DNA of 64,000 bases, taken from contig CM055113.1 in the NCBI GenBank assembly GCA_029204225.1, positions 21,041,798-21,105,797 of the forward strand, given 5' to 3'. Of this stretch, positions 13,098 through 31,700 are shown piece by piece. Numbering within the stretch: the stretch's first letter is position 1; each line of letters begins with the position of its first letter. Made by a program: the position numbers and the translations under genes. The notes under the pieces were generated by a model that was given only the letters and a program-made list of their open reading frames with translations, was not told where the DNA came from and ran no database searches. This DNA is from Diphasiastrum complanatum. Lineage: Eukaryota; Streptophyta; Lycopodiopsida; Lycopodiales; Lycopodiaceae.

Positions 13098-13900
13098 GCA
13101 TGTTAAAAAGTTAGTGTATGGCCCCTGCAATGGCAGTCGGAGCGGCCGCACAAAGATCTGGTAGGCAAGTTCTGTGAGAGTCGCACTCAATCTGCGAAAG
13201 ACTGACTGATTTCCTTCCACCTCAGAAACCCTAATAACAACGGCAAACGTTCTGATTTACACAGAAAGGGTTATGACCTGAAAATTCTTTGCCGCCACCT
13301 AGGAATGGCCTAGCCTGCACGCTTCTAAATCTGTGAGTGATACAAAAAGGGATACATAACATAGATCCGGTTCTTGATCTATGTTCTTAACGGCTTAATT
13401 CCAACTTATTAAGCCGTTTCGTATGAAAATCTGCACCGTCTAATTTCAGCACAAAACAAACAGTAAATCTGACGCTAACTTAACAAGCTTTCAACTAAAC
13501 CACCATATGTGTTGGCATCTGTCATCAGCAGGATGATCTACAGTAACGAAAACCTTAGCCAGCGGCATGGATTGATCTGAAAACTGAATTAACCTCAAAA
13601 CCGCATCGCTTCTCAAGCGGAATCGGCAGAAAAAGTGATGACGAGTTCGGAATCACGTTGCTCGGTGCTCAAATCCCTCGGCCACAATGAGCTCTTCGGC
13701 AACAGCCATCGATCGGCTAGCAACAACCGTGCATGCGCGACGATCCAAACCCTAAGGCTGCCTGACTTCAAGCTCGCGTACTGGTAAAGAGCAAACGATA
13801 ATAAAGGAACCTTCAAAGATAAAAGAGGGAAAAGACGAGGAGACGTTCTTCCAGAAAAAGCCCTTTTATCAAGGGCCCAAGCGCGTGGGCATGGCCTCCC
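13098..13900 (-). promoter_or_regulatory. Presumed 5'-UTR intron, leader and promoter of the PRP4-like gene
   Basis: The first recognised coding exon begins at a good acceptor (tgcag|GT at 13098/13097), so a noncoding first exon should lie upstream, probably within about 13580-13800. That stretch is richer in G+C than its surroundings. I could not fix the donor or the transcription start. The placement is inference. Confidence 0.4.
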
Positions 13901-16259
<2,359 letters not shown>

Positions 16260-17159
16260 CAAAATGCAAAATGTATATAACCTCATAACATCGATTAGAG
16301 TTGCACAAATGCATGTATGTTGGGTTTCTTCCACTTGCACAATATGAAAGTGATACCCATCAAAAAGTAATCCCTATAATATGAAAATAAGCAAATTGTT
16401 TTCAGTTCAAAGTTTTAAAAAAAAACATGCATGAATAAACCATGATGTTGCTTTGGTCCTTACATTCCTCCTCATTTGCAAAAAACTTATCACTAGACAT
16501 AAATAAAAATGAACAAACAAAATTGGCGCATACATGCATACCCCCAATAGTTCGCATTTTTCTCGAAGCAATCCATTCTTCTACATCCATTTGTTTGACT
16601 TTCTTCTCGAGAAAATGTTAGTTTTACCACTGGGTGATGAATCCGTTGATTGAAATCCAACCATCATGGGCATGTTCATATGTCCTCGATGCAATTGTCA
16701 TTTAGGCATGCATCTAACTTCACTTACATGTGCAACAATTTTCTTTCTTGTGGCTTGTTAATATTGAACCTCGTAGAGTGCTTCAACAAAACCCCTTGAG
16801 AGATGTTTTTCAAGGTGGTTAGCTTTTCGTTTTATATCCTTCGAGCCCTTAGCTCAACATCAATCTTTTGCGAATGTTTGATAATCAATTCAACAACGAC
16901 ATGGCATATTAAATTTTCTTGTGATTAACTTTTGGAAAAATCCTTCATGTTGATTTCAAGATAACAAAAGCACACTCTTTTATCAAATGTTCGCTATATT
17001 CACATGATACTTAAAATTGTACTCCAATGTTTTTGTCTCATCTTTGTGGCCTTTGAAAGGACTTCAATCAAACAATGCTTTCCAAGTATTTTGATAACAC
17101 ACCTCCTTGCAAAGTCAAATCATTCAAACCGTTATACGTTATAGTCCCAAATGGTACAA

Positions 17160-17480
17160 TGTGTGGTGGCCACCATTAATAGAACAATGAAGATTAACAT
17201 TCTCTTGTCGAATAACCTTCTGTGTTGCACAATCATATGCATATGGCTCCCATCAATGGCAACTACAAAATCGCCTTTCTTGAACTAAAACATGTGTCAT
17301 TTCATATGAGCTATAGAATTCTATTAATGCACATGAATCAACAGTTATGTTCCATTTTGCTATGAAATCTCAAAACTACTCCATGGCATGCGAGAGTGCC
17401 AATTTTAAAAGCATCCAAGATTATCTTCAAAGAGTTGCCAATTGTTAATTTAGACAATACGACACAAACCTTCGGTCTCT
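17160..17480 (-). pseudogene. Possible PIF/Harbinger-like transposase relic
   Basis: On the minus strand a stop-ridden frame reads KKGDFVVAIDGSHMHMIVQH around 17280-17225. This resembles the first catalytic Asp box of PIF/Harbinger transposases (GAIDGTHI). The upstream stretch LTIGNSLKIILDAF fits the helical segment before it. No second or third catalytic block was found. The call rests on one motif, and a DDE transposase of another family is possible. Confidence 0.35.
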
Positions 17481-17927
17481 AAATATACACACAAGAACAA
17501 AACACGCAAAATTTGACACGAGGTTCCAATGGACTTTAAAAACTCTCACAATATGGCGAAATCCAACATACTATAATCCTATGGATTTTTTATTTGCAAA
17601 AAAAAAAATTGTTGACAAATCTTACCCATGTTAGAATTTGATAAGCTGAACTTGTTATATAGCCACACGGTTTTCAGTTTTTTCTGATTTTTCATAATTG
17701 TTGGAGATCAACTTTTTGCATTTCTTCTCAACTCTATTAGTTCCATTTGTCTCCATTTTTATCAAGTATTATCTTTTTGTTTTGTTTTCTACAAATAAGA
17801 TTTTCTCGTTTTTTACCTTTTTGTGTATTTTATGTAGTCAAACACGAATTTTTTTTTGTCTTAGTGAGTGATGATCATGAGAGAGAAAGAGAACAAGGAA
17901 AATGAGTGTGACTTAGAAATTATATAA

Positions 17928-18074
17928 ATGGCCCACTTAGGAACTACATCTACATAAAACAACATGCATCTGGTGGATCATCATCAACCTCTATATTATA
18001 TCAATGGCCCACTTAGGAACTACATCTACATAAAACAACATACATCTGGTGGATCATCATCAACCTCTGTATTC
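17928..18074. repeat. Tandem duplication, 76-bp period
   Basis: The unit beginning atggcccacttaggaactac occurs at 17928 and again at 18004, with only a few mismatches over about 70 bases. Confidence 0.9.
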
Positions 18075-18232
18075 TTCGGTGTTGTTTTGATCCTCAAAAC
18101 ATTATCTGCCATATACTGTTGTTTTCTCTTTCGTACCACCACTCAGAAATCAAACTCTAGCAATAATAATAGCCATATTATGATCCTTTCTATATTGCAA
18201 GTTTTGTCTACCAAATACAATAATGGTTGATA

Positions 18233-18625
18233 ATGTTGAAAATGAAAAATCATCTATCTTGACTTTAGGCTTGCCACAAACTTTTCTCTATGTAAGTTTG
18301 TTGTTTCATAATGTAAATGCCAAATTTGACCTAGAAGAAACTCGAGCTATATGGGTTTCTCAAGTCTAGCTGGTAGTATACAACTTGCATATAGATTATA
18401 GACTTAGAAATGTCATTTATATGCTTGTAGAAACTCGTGGCATATCACATGCAATGGTTGTAAGTGATCCATAGTGACACGCAAGGCATGCACAAAGTGA
18501 GATGGACATATGCATGATGATTTGTACAATTCTAGTTGGAAAAAATGACACTTGGTAAAAGTAGGTAGAAATGCATGCATGAGAAGTGACAAATGTCACT
18601 AATACTCTAGTCACTTTTAGATGTG
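18233..18625 (-). repeat. Dispersed repeat, inverted copy of 44449-44845
   Basis: The reverse complement of this stretch matches 44449-44845. Shared blocks include AAGTCAAGATAGATGAT and ACATCTAAAAGTG, with intermediate blocks in the same order. The 44-kb copy lies after a copia 3' end and inside its probable LTR. This copy is therefore likely a fragment of a minus-oriented LTR of that family. Confidence 0.7.
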
Positions 18626-19021
18626 GATGGAAGGTGGATGGATGTGGTTCTACCTCGAGCTACCTCAAACTCCATAATTATGTGTAGACATTCTCATAAT
18701 CTTTGATGAAGGACCAAGCTTTGAAGTTATGTCATGCCATTTTGGATCTACACTATCATTTGCTTGAATATTGCTCTCTTTTTCTCTCTCTAACTCGAGT
18801 TGAGGCTTATGCTCATGCACTGAATTCTTGTACTTTTTCTCTCTTGTTAATCAAAGCTATCATTCTTTGATTCTTAACATGCTAGATTGTGATTAAGCCA
18901 TTAAATTCTGTACTTGATATTCAATCTAGAATCAGTTTGTGTCCTAATCATAAAGCTTAATAAGATCATTCACATTTGACGATCATTCTCCACACGTGTG
19001 AATTTGCTGGAAATTTTGTCA

Positions 19022-19035
19022 TGGTATTAGAGCCA
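19022..19035 (+). other. Primer-binding site of a copia element (tRNA-iMet type)
   Basis: tggtattagagcca differs from the canonical copia PBS TGGTATCAGAGCCA by one C-to-T change. It directly follows a CA dinucleotide at 19020-19021, as expected at the end of a 5' LTR. The left edge of that LTR was not located. Confidence 0.75.
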
Positions 19036-19561
19036 AATTAAGCTTTGCATGTTATTATCTCTGATTGTTCATGAATTTGTGAGCCCAATTCAAGCAAAAA
19101 AACAATTAACCACTTTTCTTTACCTTTCCTTGAAAAGTGTTTGGATCAAAGAGGTATCATCTGATGTGTCTATCAAGAGTTATAACCTCTTAAAGAGGTT
19201 AGGGAGAGGTCCAAAATTTGAGTGACCATTTTTTGATTTGATTCAATTTTGCTTGTCTCTTAATCCATCGTTTTGAGTATCCAACACAAGAAACTGAAGA
19301 TCAAGACAAATTTGATGTTATTGAACAGCTTTGAGCCTTCTGCGAATAATTAGTGTTTTCTTTTGGAGCATCTAACACGTGCCAAAAGTAGAAAACAAAC
19401 TTGTCTATGTGCCTCAATCCATTTTGAGAGACTGATCTAGATTATCTTGTTTTGTGGAATATTTGAGATCTATCTCAAATACAATTGCAAGTTTTTCACA
19501 TAGGAAAGTAGCACACCCTTGAGAATACTATAGTGAAAGAGAGTAGCAACATCAAGTCTGA

Positions 19562-20232
19562 TTGGAACAAGCTCAAACATATAATTGTCCAATAACAAAA
19601 AGTCTTCACAATATGGCATCTGTGAGAGGATATCTCCTAGAAGCAAGTGAAAGACTAAGTACCTCTAACTATTCAATATGGAAGGTAAGGATGGAGTCTA
19701 TTCTTATACTCCAAGATGTTATGGACATAGTACTTGGTATTGAGGAGGAGCCTCAAGCACAACTTGAAATACCAAAGTATAAGAAGAGAGCTAGAATGGC
19801 TCTACATTTCATTAAAATGAATGTCTCTAATGAGATTCTGAGAAAAATAGGATCTTGCACCACTGCCAAAGATGATGGGATGCACTTAAGTCCATCTATG
19901 AAGCTAAGAACATTTCTACAATTCTCACTCTTAGAAATCAGAATTTCCAAAGTTTTCAAATAAGTGAGGAGAGTGCATCAAATTATGTTTTGAGAGTAAA
20001 AGATCTTCATAGGGAGCTTGCTTGTGTTGGTGTCACAATCAATCAAGATGAGCTAGTACAAGTCATTCTAAATGGCTTAAAAGAAGACTATGATAATCTT
20101 GTTCAATCCTTTGCCATTAAGGAGGAGTTGCCCAATTTGAAAACTCTTCAAGGAATTCTTATTTCTGAAGAAGCTAGGCAAAGTAACAATAGCGTTGAGC
20201 GCGTGATCCTATTTACAAAATCAAATGATTGA
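19562..20232 (+). pseudogene. Ty1/copia gag fragment
   Basis: A gag coat domain of the UBN2/DUF4219 type begins about 540 bases after the primer site. Landmarks are STSNYSIWKVRME, TAKD...ALKSIYEAK and NYVLRVKDLHRELACVGV, then DELVQVILNGLKEDYDNLVQ and LKTLQGILISEEARQ. A frameshift near 19880 breaks the frame, and similarity stops at about 20240, before the zinc knuckle. It belongs to the same clade as the gag at 32176-31550 (-), with LQGxLIxEE, LVQVxLNGL and other blocks shared. Confidence 0.85.
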
Positions 20233-20240
20233 TATTCTTC

Positions 20241-22060
<1,820 letters not shown>

Positions 22061-22191
22061 CTCAAAGTTCTCTTCATTACTTTGGACCTTACACCTTGGT
22101 GATTCAATATGCACCCTTGAGGTTCTGTCAAATTATATGTATGACATGAGGCAGTGCACTATTGTCAGGAGGTTGGCATGCCCAAAGGTAC

Positions 22192-22236
22192 AATAGTGCA
22201 ACCTCCAATGCTTTACTTTCAGGAGGTTGCACTATT
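22192..22236. repeat. Perfect 15-bp inverted repeat (hairpin)
   Basis: AATAGTGCAACCTCC at 22192-22206 is exactly reverse-complementary to 22222-22236, with a 15-base loop. A partial third copy of the arm lies at 22153-22174. Confidence 0.9.
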
Positions 22237-22357
22237 AACATATGTTCATGAGTGGCACTGCCTTGAGAGAGAAGGTACCACCATATAAAAAATTGTACAA
22301 CACTTTACTTCAAGAAGAGCAAAGATGTCAGTCTATCAAACATGACTTAGACTATTA

Positions 22358-22440
22358 AATGCATCTTGGTTTCAAAGGGGGGCTTGAACTTGAGGCCAAA
22401 GAAACGTCGAATGCCAAGCTAACCAACTGAGCCAACCCTT
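22358..22440 (-). mobile_element. tRNA-derived SINE, minus strand
   Basis: Read on the minus strand from 22440, the sequence has a pol III A box TGGCTCAGTTGG (22434-22423) and a B-box-like AGTTCAAGCCC (22390-22380). It then continues through GAAACCAAGATGCAT. It aligns along its length with the SINE at 58271-58372, including GCTTGGCAT, TTTCTTTGG and AAACCAAG. A second copy with the same non-tRNA tail argues for a SINE and against a true tRNA gene. The 3' extent is uncertain. Confidence 0.7.
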
Positions 22441-23468
<1,028 letters not shown>

Positions 23469-23741
23469 CGTAGCTCTGATATTAGTTGCGATCTTCATGG
23501 AAATCAAAGAGAAAATGGATATATAGAATAGCGAGTGTAGAACTAACAAACTTTGGTTTAATGTAAACTCATTATGAAATGTAGCAACTTGTTGTGTACT
23601 CGTCCTTTGGATCGTCAAAAGTCTTTTTTGCACTTTTTGTCTCCCTACGTCAATAAACTTAAAACTAATATTTTCTAACTCTAGCTTCAGGGTCTAGACA
23701 AAACACTGAAAAAGGTATAAGAAAACGACAATAATGGCCAG

Positions 23742-24633
23742 TCAAGTGAAGATGGCGATGGTCATCGCATTCCTGATTACTTCCCTCCTTTCCAAAACCT
23801 CTTCGTCCTGCAAACATATCAGTCTCTATAGAAATTCAGCTTCTTGACTGGCAACTCGTTCTTTGTACCACTCCCTTGTCCTTCTTTCTTTGTATCCAGT
23901 ATTGTTGACCGTATACATTATGTACAGTCGTCACAAAAGCCATATACTTCCAAGTACAACTAGGTGACAAGCATTGAGAAAGTAACAGTGTAGCCCTCAT
24001 CAGTTATCTTAGAGACTGATAACAGATTCTTTGATAACTGAGGAATGTGATTCAGTATTTTTTATAGTCTGGAAAAGTTTTCTTGGATTATTGATTGCTT
24101 GGTGAAGCACATTTACATTTTCGTAGCACAATGGAAAGTAATCAAGAATCAACATGAACTCTCGGTCTTGGACATTGCTAAGTCAAACATTGCTACAACC
24201 AATAATCAAGATGCACACATTGCCTCGGACATTGATGCCTCAAACGTTGATGTCTTAGATGCTCGTTGCCTCATTCGTCACATGCCTAAATGCCATTGTG
24301 TGTCTTCTCAGATGTCGCTACATGACAGTCTCAAATGTAGCTTTCTTGCTTTCTTTGATGTGGCTCACACATTGATGTCTGCTTGTTTCAAATCTCTACC
24401 TTCCTAACTCAAACATCCTTGTCTGCCTCACCCATGGCAGTTACAATGTATCAAAAATCCAAAAATAGAAAATTATATATAGTTCCATTCCCTACAACGT
24501 TTCTCTTAATACACCCTAGAAACAGAAAGAAAAGGAAGATCAACAAACGAAAGAAAAGTAAAGAACACTTACCTTGTTCTTCTCTTCTTCTCTTCTTGCC
24601 TTCTCATTCTTCTTTTTCTTTTCATTTTCTTGC
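23742..24633 (-). CDS. Possible last two exons of an unidentified host gene
   Basis: On the minus strand, exon 24633-24573 has a good acceptor (tttag|G) and donor (AAG|gtaagt). It encodes a Lys/Glu-rich helix, QENEKKKKNEKARREEEKNK. Exon 23807-23742 follows an acceptor (tttgcag|GAC) in the same phase and ends in a stop: DEEVLERREVIRNAMTIAIF plus one Thr. Joined, they give a highly charged, coiled-coil-like C-terminus. Upstream exons could include the open stretch 25778-25446, which ends at a donor, but its phase does not join directly. I do not recognise the protein. Splice signals and phase agreement are seen, and the gene itself is inferred. Confidence 0.35.
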
Positions 24634-24825
24634 CTAAACAACAAATTTCAGCACAGATTGTGTAAAGCAGTCATATATAGCTCATAGTTCCTCGATGATT
24701 CTAATTAAGTTTATTCAAATTGTGAATCACATTATTTCAAAGGAAAAAAGGAGTTTGGAACGTGGCCGACCACCGATGGATGGTGGCCGATGGGCTGTGT
24801 GTCTGTGCGCACACATGTGATGCGT

Positions 24826-24844
24826 AAACCCTAAACCCTAAATC

Positions 24845-24898
<54 letters not shown>
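24826..24898. repeat. Interstitial telomere-like repeat next to (GA)n
   Basis: Two tandem plant telomere units (taaaccctaaaccctaaat, 24826-24844) stand directly before about 53 bases of GA. Such teloboxes also occur in plant promoters, so this need not mark a former chromosome end. Confidence 0.8.
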
Positions 24899-24900
<2 letters not shown>

Positions 24901-25060
24901 CTCCCCACCCAGTGCACCCTCCCTTCCCTTGCGCCCTCCTCATCGCCCCGTCCTTGTGCGCGCCCTCACTGTGCCCACTCTCGTGCACCCTCCCTACATG
25001 CGCCCTCCTTGTTCCCACTCTCGTGCACCCTCCCTGCGCCCCCTCCCGTGTGCCAGGTGC
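24899..25060. repeat. C-rich minisatellite-like block
   Basis: The 22-base block beginning CCCACTCTCGTGCACC recurs with a period of about 39 bases at 24977 and 25016, within a run of related CACCCTCC/GCGCCCTCC words. Confidence 0.65.
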
Positions 25061-26578
25061 AAAGCTCAAATGCTTGTTACCTGCTTGGCCATTATGCATG
25101 CTCGATCTGGAGAGTTTAAAATCTCGTAGTAAAACACACAGAAGTTTAGAGCAAGCTTTAAACAGATCGGATGCGTGAAAGCCAATTCGATAATAGCAAT
25201 ATCTTGAAACCCATAATATCTTATTGATTTTACTAATGACTTCGCCATAAAAAAAGCAACACAAAAAGGACTATGATTAATCGATTGTTAGTCAATGAAA
25301 AAACATAAGCAGAACCTTGACGCGCTCTAAAGAGTGCCATTATTCTTCAATAATTATAACTCTGTCAAAGAGCCCTGACTTGCGTATGAACTCAGAGCGG
25401 CATAATAATGAGCAGAATCATGCATGTAAAAAAGCAAAGTCTTACTTGTGCCGACTTATAGGCTAGCAACGTGCTCTCTATTGCTTCTTTCCTGTTTTGA
25501 TAGGGGGGTTGGTTGTTTCTATCCTGGGAGGAGGGGCGAGGGAGAGGGAGGGCCAATCCTGTGGATCTGCTATGTCGATGTGCGAGCATTTCCAGGAGCA
25601 ACAATGCTTGTAGCAGCTGCTCTCGTTGGCCTGCTTCAGCCGGCAGCGAATCTGCCTCCGATCTTAGTGCCTCTCTACCTCTCGCTTGCTTTTGTCTTCT
25701 TATGAACGTCGCACGGGTAGATCCGTGTGGGTTTGTTGGCATTTGCCGGGTTTTGATCCTGATGCGCATCACTGGCAATGTGGGGTGTTTTCTTCGTTGA
25801 TTTGATCTGCTCTTTTGTTTTTTGAGAGCATTTGCTTGTTCGGCATTTGCAACTTTTCTTACATCTAGATCATCCTATCCTTTGCTAAACTATGAGCCTT
25901 TTCTCAAGCAAATTCCATATCAACTTTGTTGTGTCTATGCCTGAGCTCCAAATCAGCCTAAGATTCAGGTAGTGAACCACATATGACGAACACAGATGAA
26001 ATAATTAAGCACCAACAAAGACATGAGAATCTCTCAATAGCAAAGAAAAAGAGAAATGGAAGAACATTATAAGAGATGAAGCATTGTAAGTATGCTTGTG
26101 CACCAATTTGTCCCCTTCACCTCGTTCAACCTGCAAGAAAACTCAAAAACACAAAACCCAACTAAGATCTAAACACAATTCTTCCTAAAATGGGTTGCAT
26201 TTGTGCTGGAATTCGCAGGGTAGTCATAAGTTGACTTCATGTAGAAGCTCTACTCTAGGAGTTCCTTCGAAGATCAGATCGTCATCCCACCATTCATAGA
26301 GCATGCATGCACATTAGTCCCATCCTAATTCAAAATTCCAATAGGGTCTTCCCGCGCTCGCTCTCTTTCTCTCTCTCACAAGGAAGGGGTGAGGAAGGAG
26401 TGGATCGCATATCTCTCTCTGTCTCTCTCTATATATGATGAGGATGCGGATCGCAAGGGGTGGATTACGATTGTGGCAAACAAGGGACAGGCAGGCACGT
26501 CTCTCTCTGGATCGCACTCCAAAACTACATGTCCATCAGTATAAATTATCATCATTGTGGAGTTGTGTTTTGAAAATC
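25061..26578. other. No gene that I can name
   Basis: A G/C-richer island at 25445-25790 carries a minus-strand open frame of over 110 codons ending at a splice donor (CAA|gtaaga near 25445). This could be an exon of the gene whose end lies at 23742-24633. The remainder is A/T-rich without support. Confidence 0.35.
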
Positions 26579-27540
<962 letters not shown>

Positions 27541-28057
27541 CAAAGCCATCACTAATTTCCACTAACATCTTTGCAACAAAGTCGTGGCTACTTGCCAACC
27601 TGCTTTGTCATTACTACTAGCGAGCTTGCCATCGTTGTTGACATCCTATTTCACTGCAAAAACCAGGGGGTCAGCATACTGAGATTTCAATGTTGCTCCA
27701 TTTGTGTGCTTGATGCCCATTGCTCTGCAGCATACCTAAAAATGCATTGTGGCAAAGAGGTTGTTGCCCCTAATTCCTCACAACAATGAAGCTACTGTAG
27801 CTCTGACCTTGACTCTAGACAGTCCATTAAGACACTCCTAACCCCCTATCTCATAAACCATTAAAGCACTCCTAATCTTATTTCAAACAATCATCATTTC
27901 ACAGTTTTTGAACTAATTGGGAGATATTTCAATCTCAAATAAATGCATTATCTCCAAACACAAACACAATTGTTTCCCCTTTATTTTTAAAGTCTCATGA
28001 ACAAGACACTCAAAACAGTCGACACTCAAAAATCACTCGACACTCGACACTCGCCAT
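27541..28057. other. No gene recognised
   Basis: Degenerate sequence between the BAHD relic and the minisatellite. Confidence 0.45.
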
Positions 28058-28252
28058 TTTTGAGGTGTTTTTGGGCCATTTTCGAGGTTTTCGGGCTATT
28101 TTTCAAGCCATTTTTGAGGTATTTTCGAGCCATTTTTGAGGTGTTCTCTGGCCATTTTCGAGGTATTTTTGGGCCATTTTCGAGGTATTTTCGAGCCATT
28201 TTTGAGGTGTTTTCTGGCCATTTTTGAGGTATTTTTGGGCCATTTTCGAGGT
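28058..28252. repeat. Minisatellite, about 21-24-bp unit
   Basis: About nine imperfect copies of a unit like ttttgaggtattttcgggcca. Preceded at 28020-28055 by short cactcgaca repeats. Confidence 0.9.
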
Positions 28253-28331
28253 GCACCCATACACATGCGCAAAATTGTACATAAGTTTAAATATATATAT
28301 ATACACACAGATGTATACATATGTACATATG

Positions 28332-28333
<2 letters not shown>

Positions 28334-28388
<55 letters not shown>

Positions 28389-28537
28389 CTATGTATATAT
28401 ATATATATCTATGTATATATATGTGTATATATATATCTATGTGTGTGTATGTGTGTGTGTGTGTGTGTATGTAGGTATGTATGTATGTATGCATATATAT
28501 ATATGTATATGCGTGTGTGTATGTGTGTGTGTGTGTG

Positions 28538-28620
<83 letters not shown>

Positions 28621-28709
28621 GTATCTATGTATGTATGTATGTATGTATGTATGTATGTATGTATGTATGTATATATATACATACATACATACCTACACAC
28701 ACACACACA
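28334..28709. repeat. Compound microsatellite (AC)n, (AT)n, (GT)n, (GTAT)n
   Basis: Blocks of AC (28334-28387), TATA/TGTG mixtures, GT (28516-28568), AT (28568-28608), GTAT (28609-28672) and AC (28695-28709) follow each other. It begins exactly where the copia coding sequence on the minus strand breaks off. Confidence 0.97.
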
Positions 28710-31700
28710 CAGAATGATGAGCTACTTCGATGTGTTTGCTCCTTGCATGGAATACTGGATTATTTGCAAGAGCCTGAGCAGAAATGTTGTCATTTTTTAT
28801 AGTTGGAAGATTTTCATCTGCATAACACTTTAGCTCCAAAAGTAGCCTTTTAATCCATAAAACCTCCTTTGTTGTGGTTGTAAGAGATTTGTACTTAGCT
28901 TCATAGGATGATAAGGAAATAGTTGTTTGCTTCTTTGATAGCCAATAAACCAAGTTCCCTCCAAGAAAAATAGTGTAAGCACTTGTGGATTTTCTTTCCA
29001 ACCTGTTTCCTGCAAAATCTGAATCTGAAAAAGCAATCAAAGTCAGATCTTCTCCCTTGTAGAATAATCCATAATCTAAGGTAGAAGATATATACCTCAA
29101 GATTCTTTTAGCCAACTTCCAGTGATATAACTTTGGATCCTGCACGTGTTGACTTAGCTTATGAACACTAAAGCTTAGATTAGGCCTAGTCACTGTTAAC
29201 CATATAACTGAGCCAATAAGACTCCTATAAAGAGTGATGTCCACAAATAATTTTTAATCATCTTTCATAGGAACCATTACAATGTGCTCCATAGATATAT
29301 CTATGCCTTTACAGTTTTTCATCTGGAATTTCTTGAGCATGGAAAGTGCATATCTGCTTTGGCTTATAAATGCTTGACCTTTCCAAAAATCTATTTCAAG
29401 GCCTAGAATATAGTGAAGAACTCCTAAGTCCTGCATCTTAAACTCACTGCCAAGTGCATGCTTAGTTTCTTCAACCAAGAAGCATTATTTCGACAAAGAA
29501 TGATATCATCTACGTAGATGAGAAGAATAATTACAAAACTATCTACAAACGTATAATACAGAGAAGGGTCATATTCACTTAGACAAAATCTAAGTGATAT
29601 GAGATAGGAGTTGAGCCTTGCATACCAGACCTTGGTGCCTGTTTCAGTCCATAGAGACTTTTGAACAAAAGACAAACTTTTTATTCATCACCTTCTTTCA
29701 CAAAACCTGGAGGCTGCTCCATGTAAATCTCCTCCTCAAGGTAACCATTGAGAAATGCATTAGAAACATCAAGCTGGAACATACTCCAATTGTAAAAACA
29801 TGCAAGAGATATGATTGTTACCATCTTTGCAACTAGTGCAAAGTGTCTTCATAGTGAAGACCTCTGATTTGTGAGTAGCCTTTGGCACAAAGTCTTGCTT
29901 TATATTTATTGATAGATCCATCATGATTATACTTGATTCTGAAAACCCACTTACATCCAATCACATGCATGTTGTTTGGTGGCTCCACAAGCTCCCATGT
30001 GTTGTTTGACATCAAGGCTTCAAACTCTTGGGTCATTGCTTCAACCCACATCTTGGATTGAAGTGCTTCTTGGACATCTTTAGGCTCTTCATCTGATATG
30101 AAAAGAGCATGATAGGAAGTTTCACCTTCCACTTGCCTTCCTTCAGCATCATATGTGAGCCTGCTTGGCTCAGATCTTGCTCTTGTAGATCTTTTTGGTG
30201 TAGTTGCTTGAAGTTGCTCCTCCTCAAGCCTCGGCCTCACCACTTCTTGAGCAGCATCAAGATTGATGATTGTAGATCTTGCATGAGACTCCTTGATCTA
30301 TGCATCATCCAAGTTAAACTTCTGGTCTTCATGGAAAATCACATCTCTACTAACAACATTCTTGTCAGTAGAGGGAAGATATACTTTGTATGCTTTTTTA
30401 GTAGATGCATATCTTATAAAATTCCTTTAACAGCACTAGGATCTTTCTTCTTCCTAGTTTCTAGAGGTACATGCACAAACCATACACAACCAAAAATCCT
30501 AAGATGATCTACCTTAGGCTTTTTCTTATACAACATCTCAAATGGTGTTTTTCCTCCTATTGCAAGATTAGGAAGCCTATCAAAAAGATAGTTTGCACAT
30601 AGGCATAGAAGCTTCTAGCCCAATGGCTTTTGCACATTCACACAAAGTTCTATTTTTCTCTCAGCAACTCCATTTTGCTGAGGAGTATATGAACAAAAAA
30701 ACTCTCTTTGAATTCCCTCTCTCACAAAAGTCTTTAAACTTATTGGAGGTGTATTCTCCTCCACTGTCACTTCTCAAAGCTTTCAACTTGAAAGAAAACT
30801 ATTTTTCTACATAAGCTTTGAAAGTAAGAAAAATATCATAAACCATGGCTTTTGAAGACAACACATAGATCCAAGAATATCTTGTATAATCATCTACAAA
30901 GGAAACAAAGCAATTTTCTCCTCCTTTGCTCTTAGTTGATGAGAAATGAACATCAGAGTGCAGAGTTCAAATGGTTGCTTTGTTTTGATGCTTGATCTAG
31001 GAAAAGGCCTTCTGTGTGATTTTGCCAAAACACAAGCTTCACAAGGTAGAAGCTCCTTTGACAGTGTCTTTGGTAGTCCGACAACTTTTCCTACCTTGAC
31101 CATAGATTGCATGGCTTTGAAATTGGGATGTCCCAATCTCTTATGCCACAGATCCTCCTGAAGGACCTTGGCCTCATAAGCAGTATTTGAAATGTTAGCA
31201 CTCTCTCTAGAGTCTAGTTTGTACAACTTACCAATTCTAGATCCTTTAGCAATAACTTCATTTTCTATTGAGATTATACACTTGTCAACTTGGAACTTGA
31301 CATCCAATCAACTACCAAACAACTGTCCTACACTAATGAGATTCTTGGTCAATCTAGGTACATAAAGTACATCTTGTAAGCAAAAAGATTTTGATGATGA
31401 TGCATGTAGTGGAATACTACCTATTCCTTCAATCCTACACTCTACATCATTAGAATATAGATTGATCTTTTTGCACCTAGATATGGCATGAGACTAGTGA
31501 AAGAGTTTCTAGAACTAGACACATGGGAACTAGCCCCACTATCTATCCACTAGACTTCTTCATTCTTAAAAGCAAAAGATGAAAAAGTATACATCATTAA
31601 TGAATCCTCTCTTTCACTCTCAACACCCTCACACTCATCCTCATTAGTAAGGTTAGCTTGCTTAGATTGGTTCTTCTTCTTGAAACAGTTTGATGCATAG

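Noticed and set aside
24737-25264. 175-codon minus ORF
   Set aside because: It runs through the GA microsatellite and the C-rich minisatellite, so most of it is repeat translation.
28321-28833. Tyr/Ile/Val/Cys repeat ORFs
   Set aside because: Translations of the compound AC/AT/GT microsatellite.
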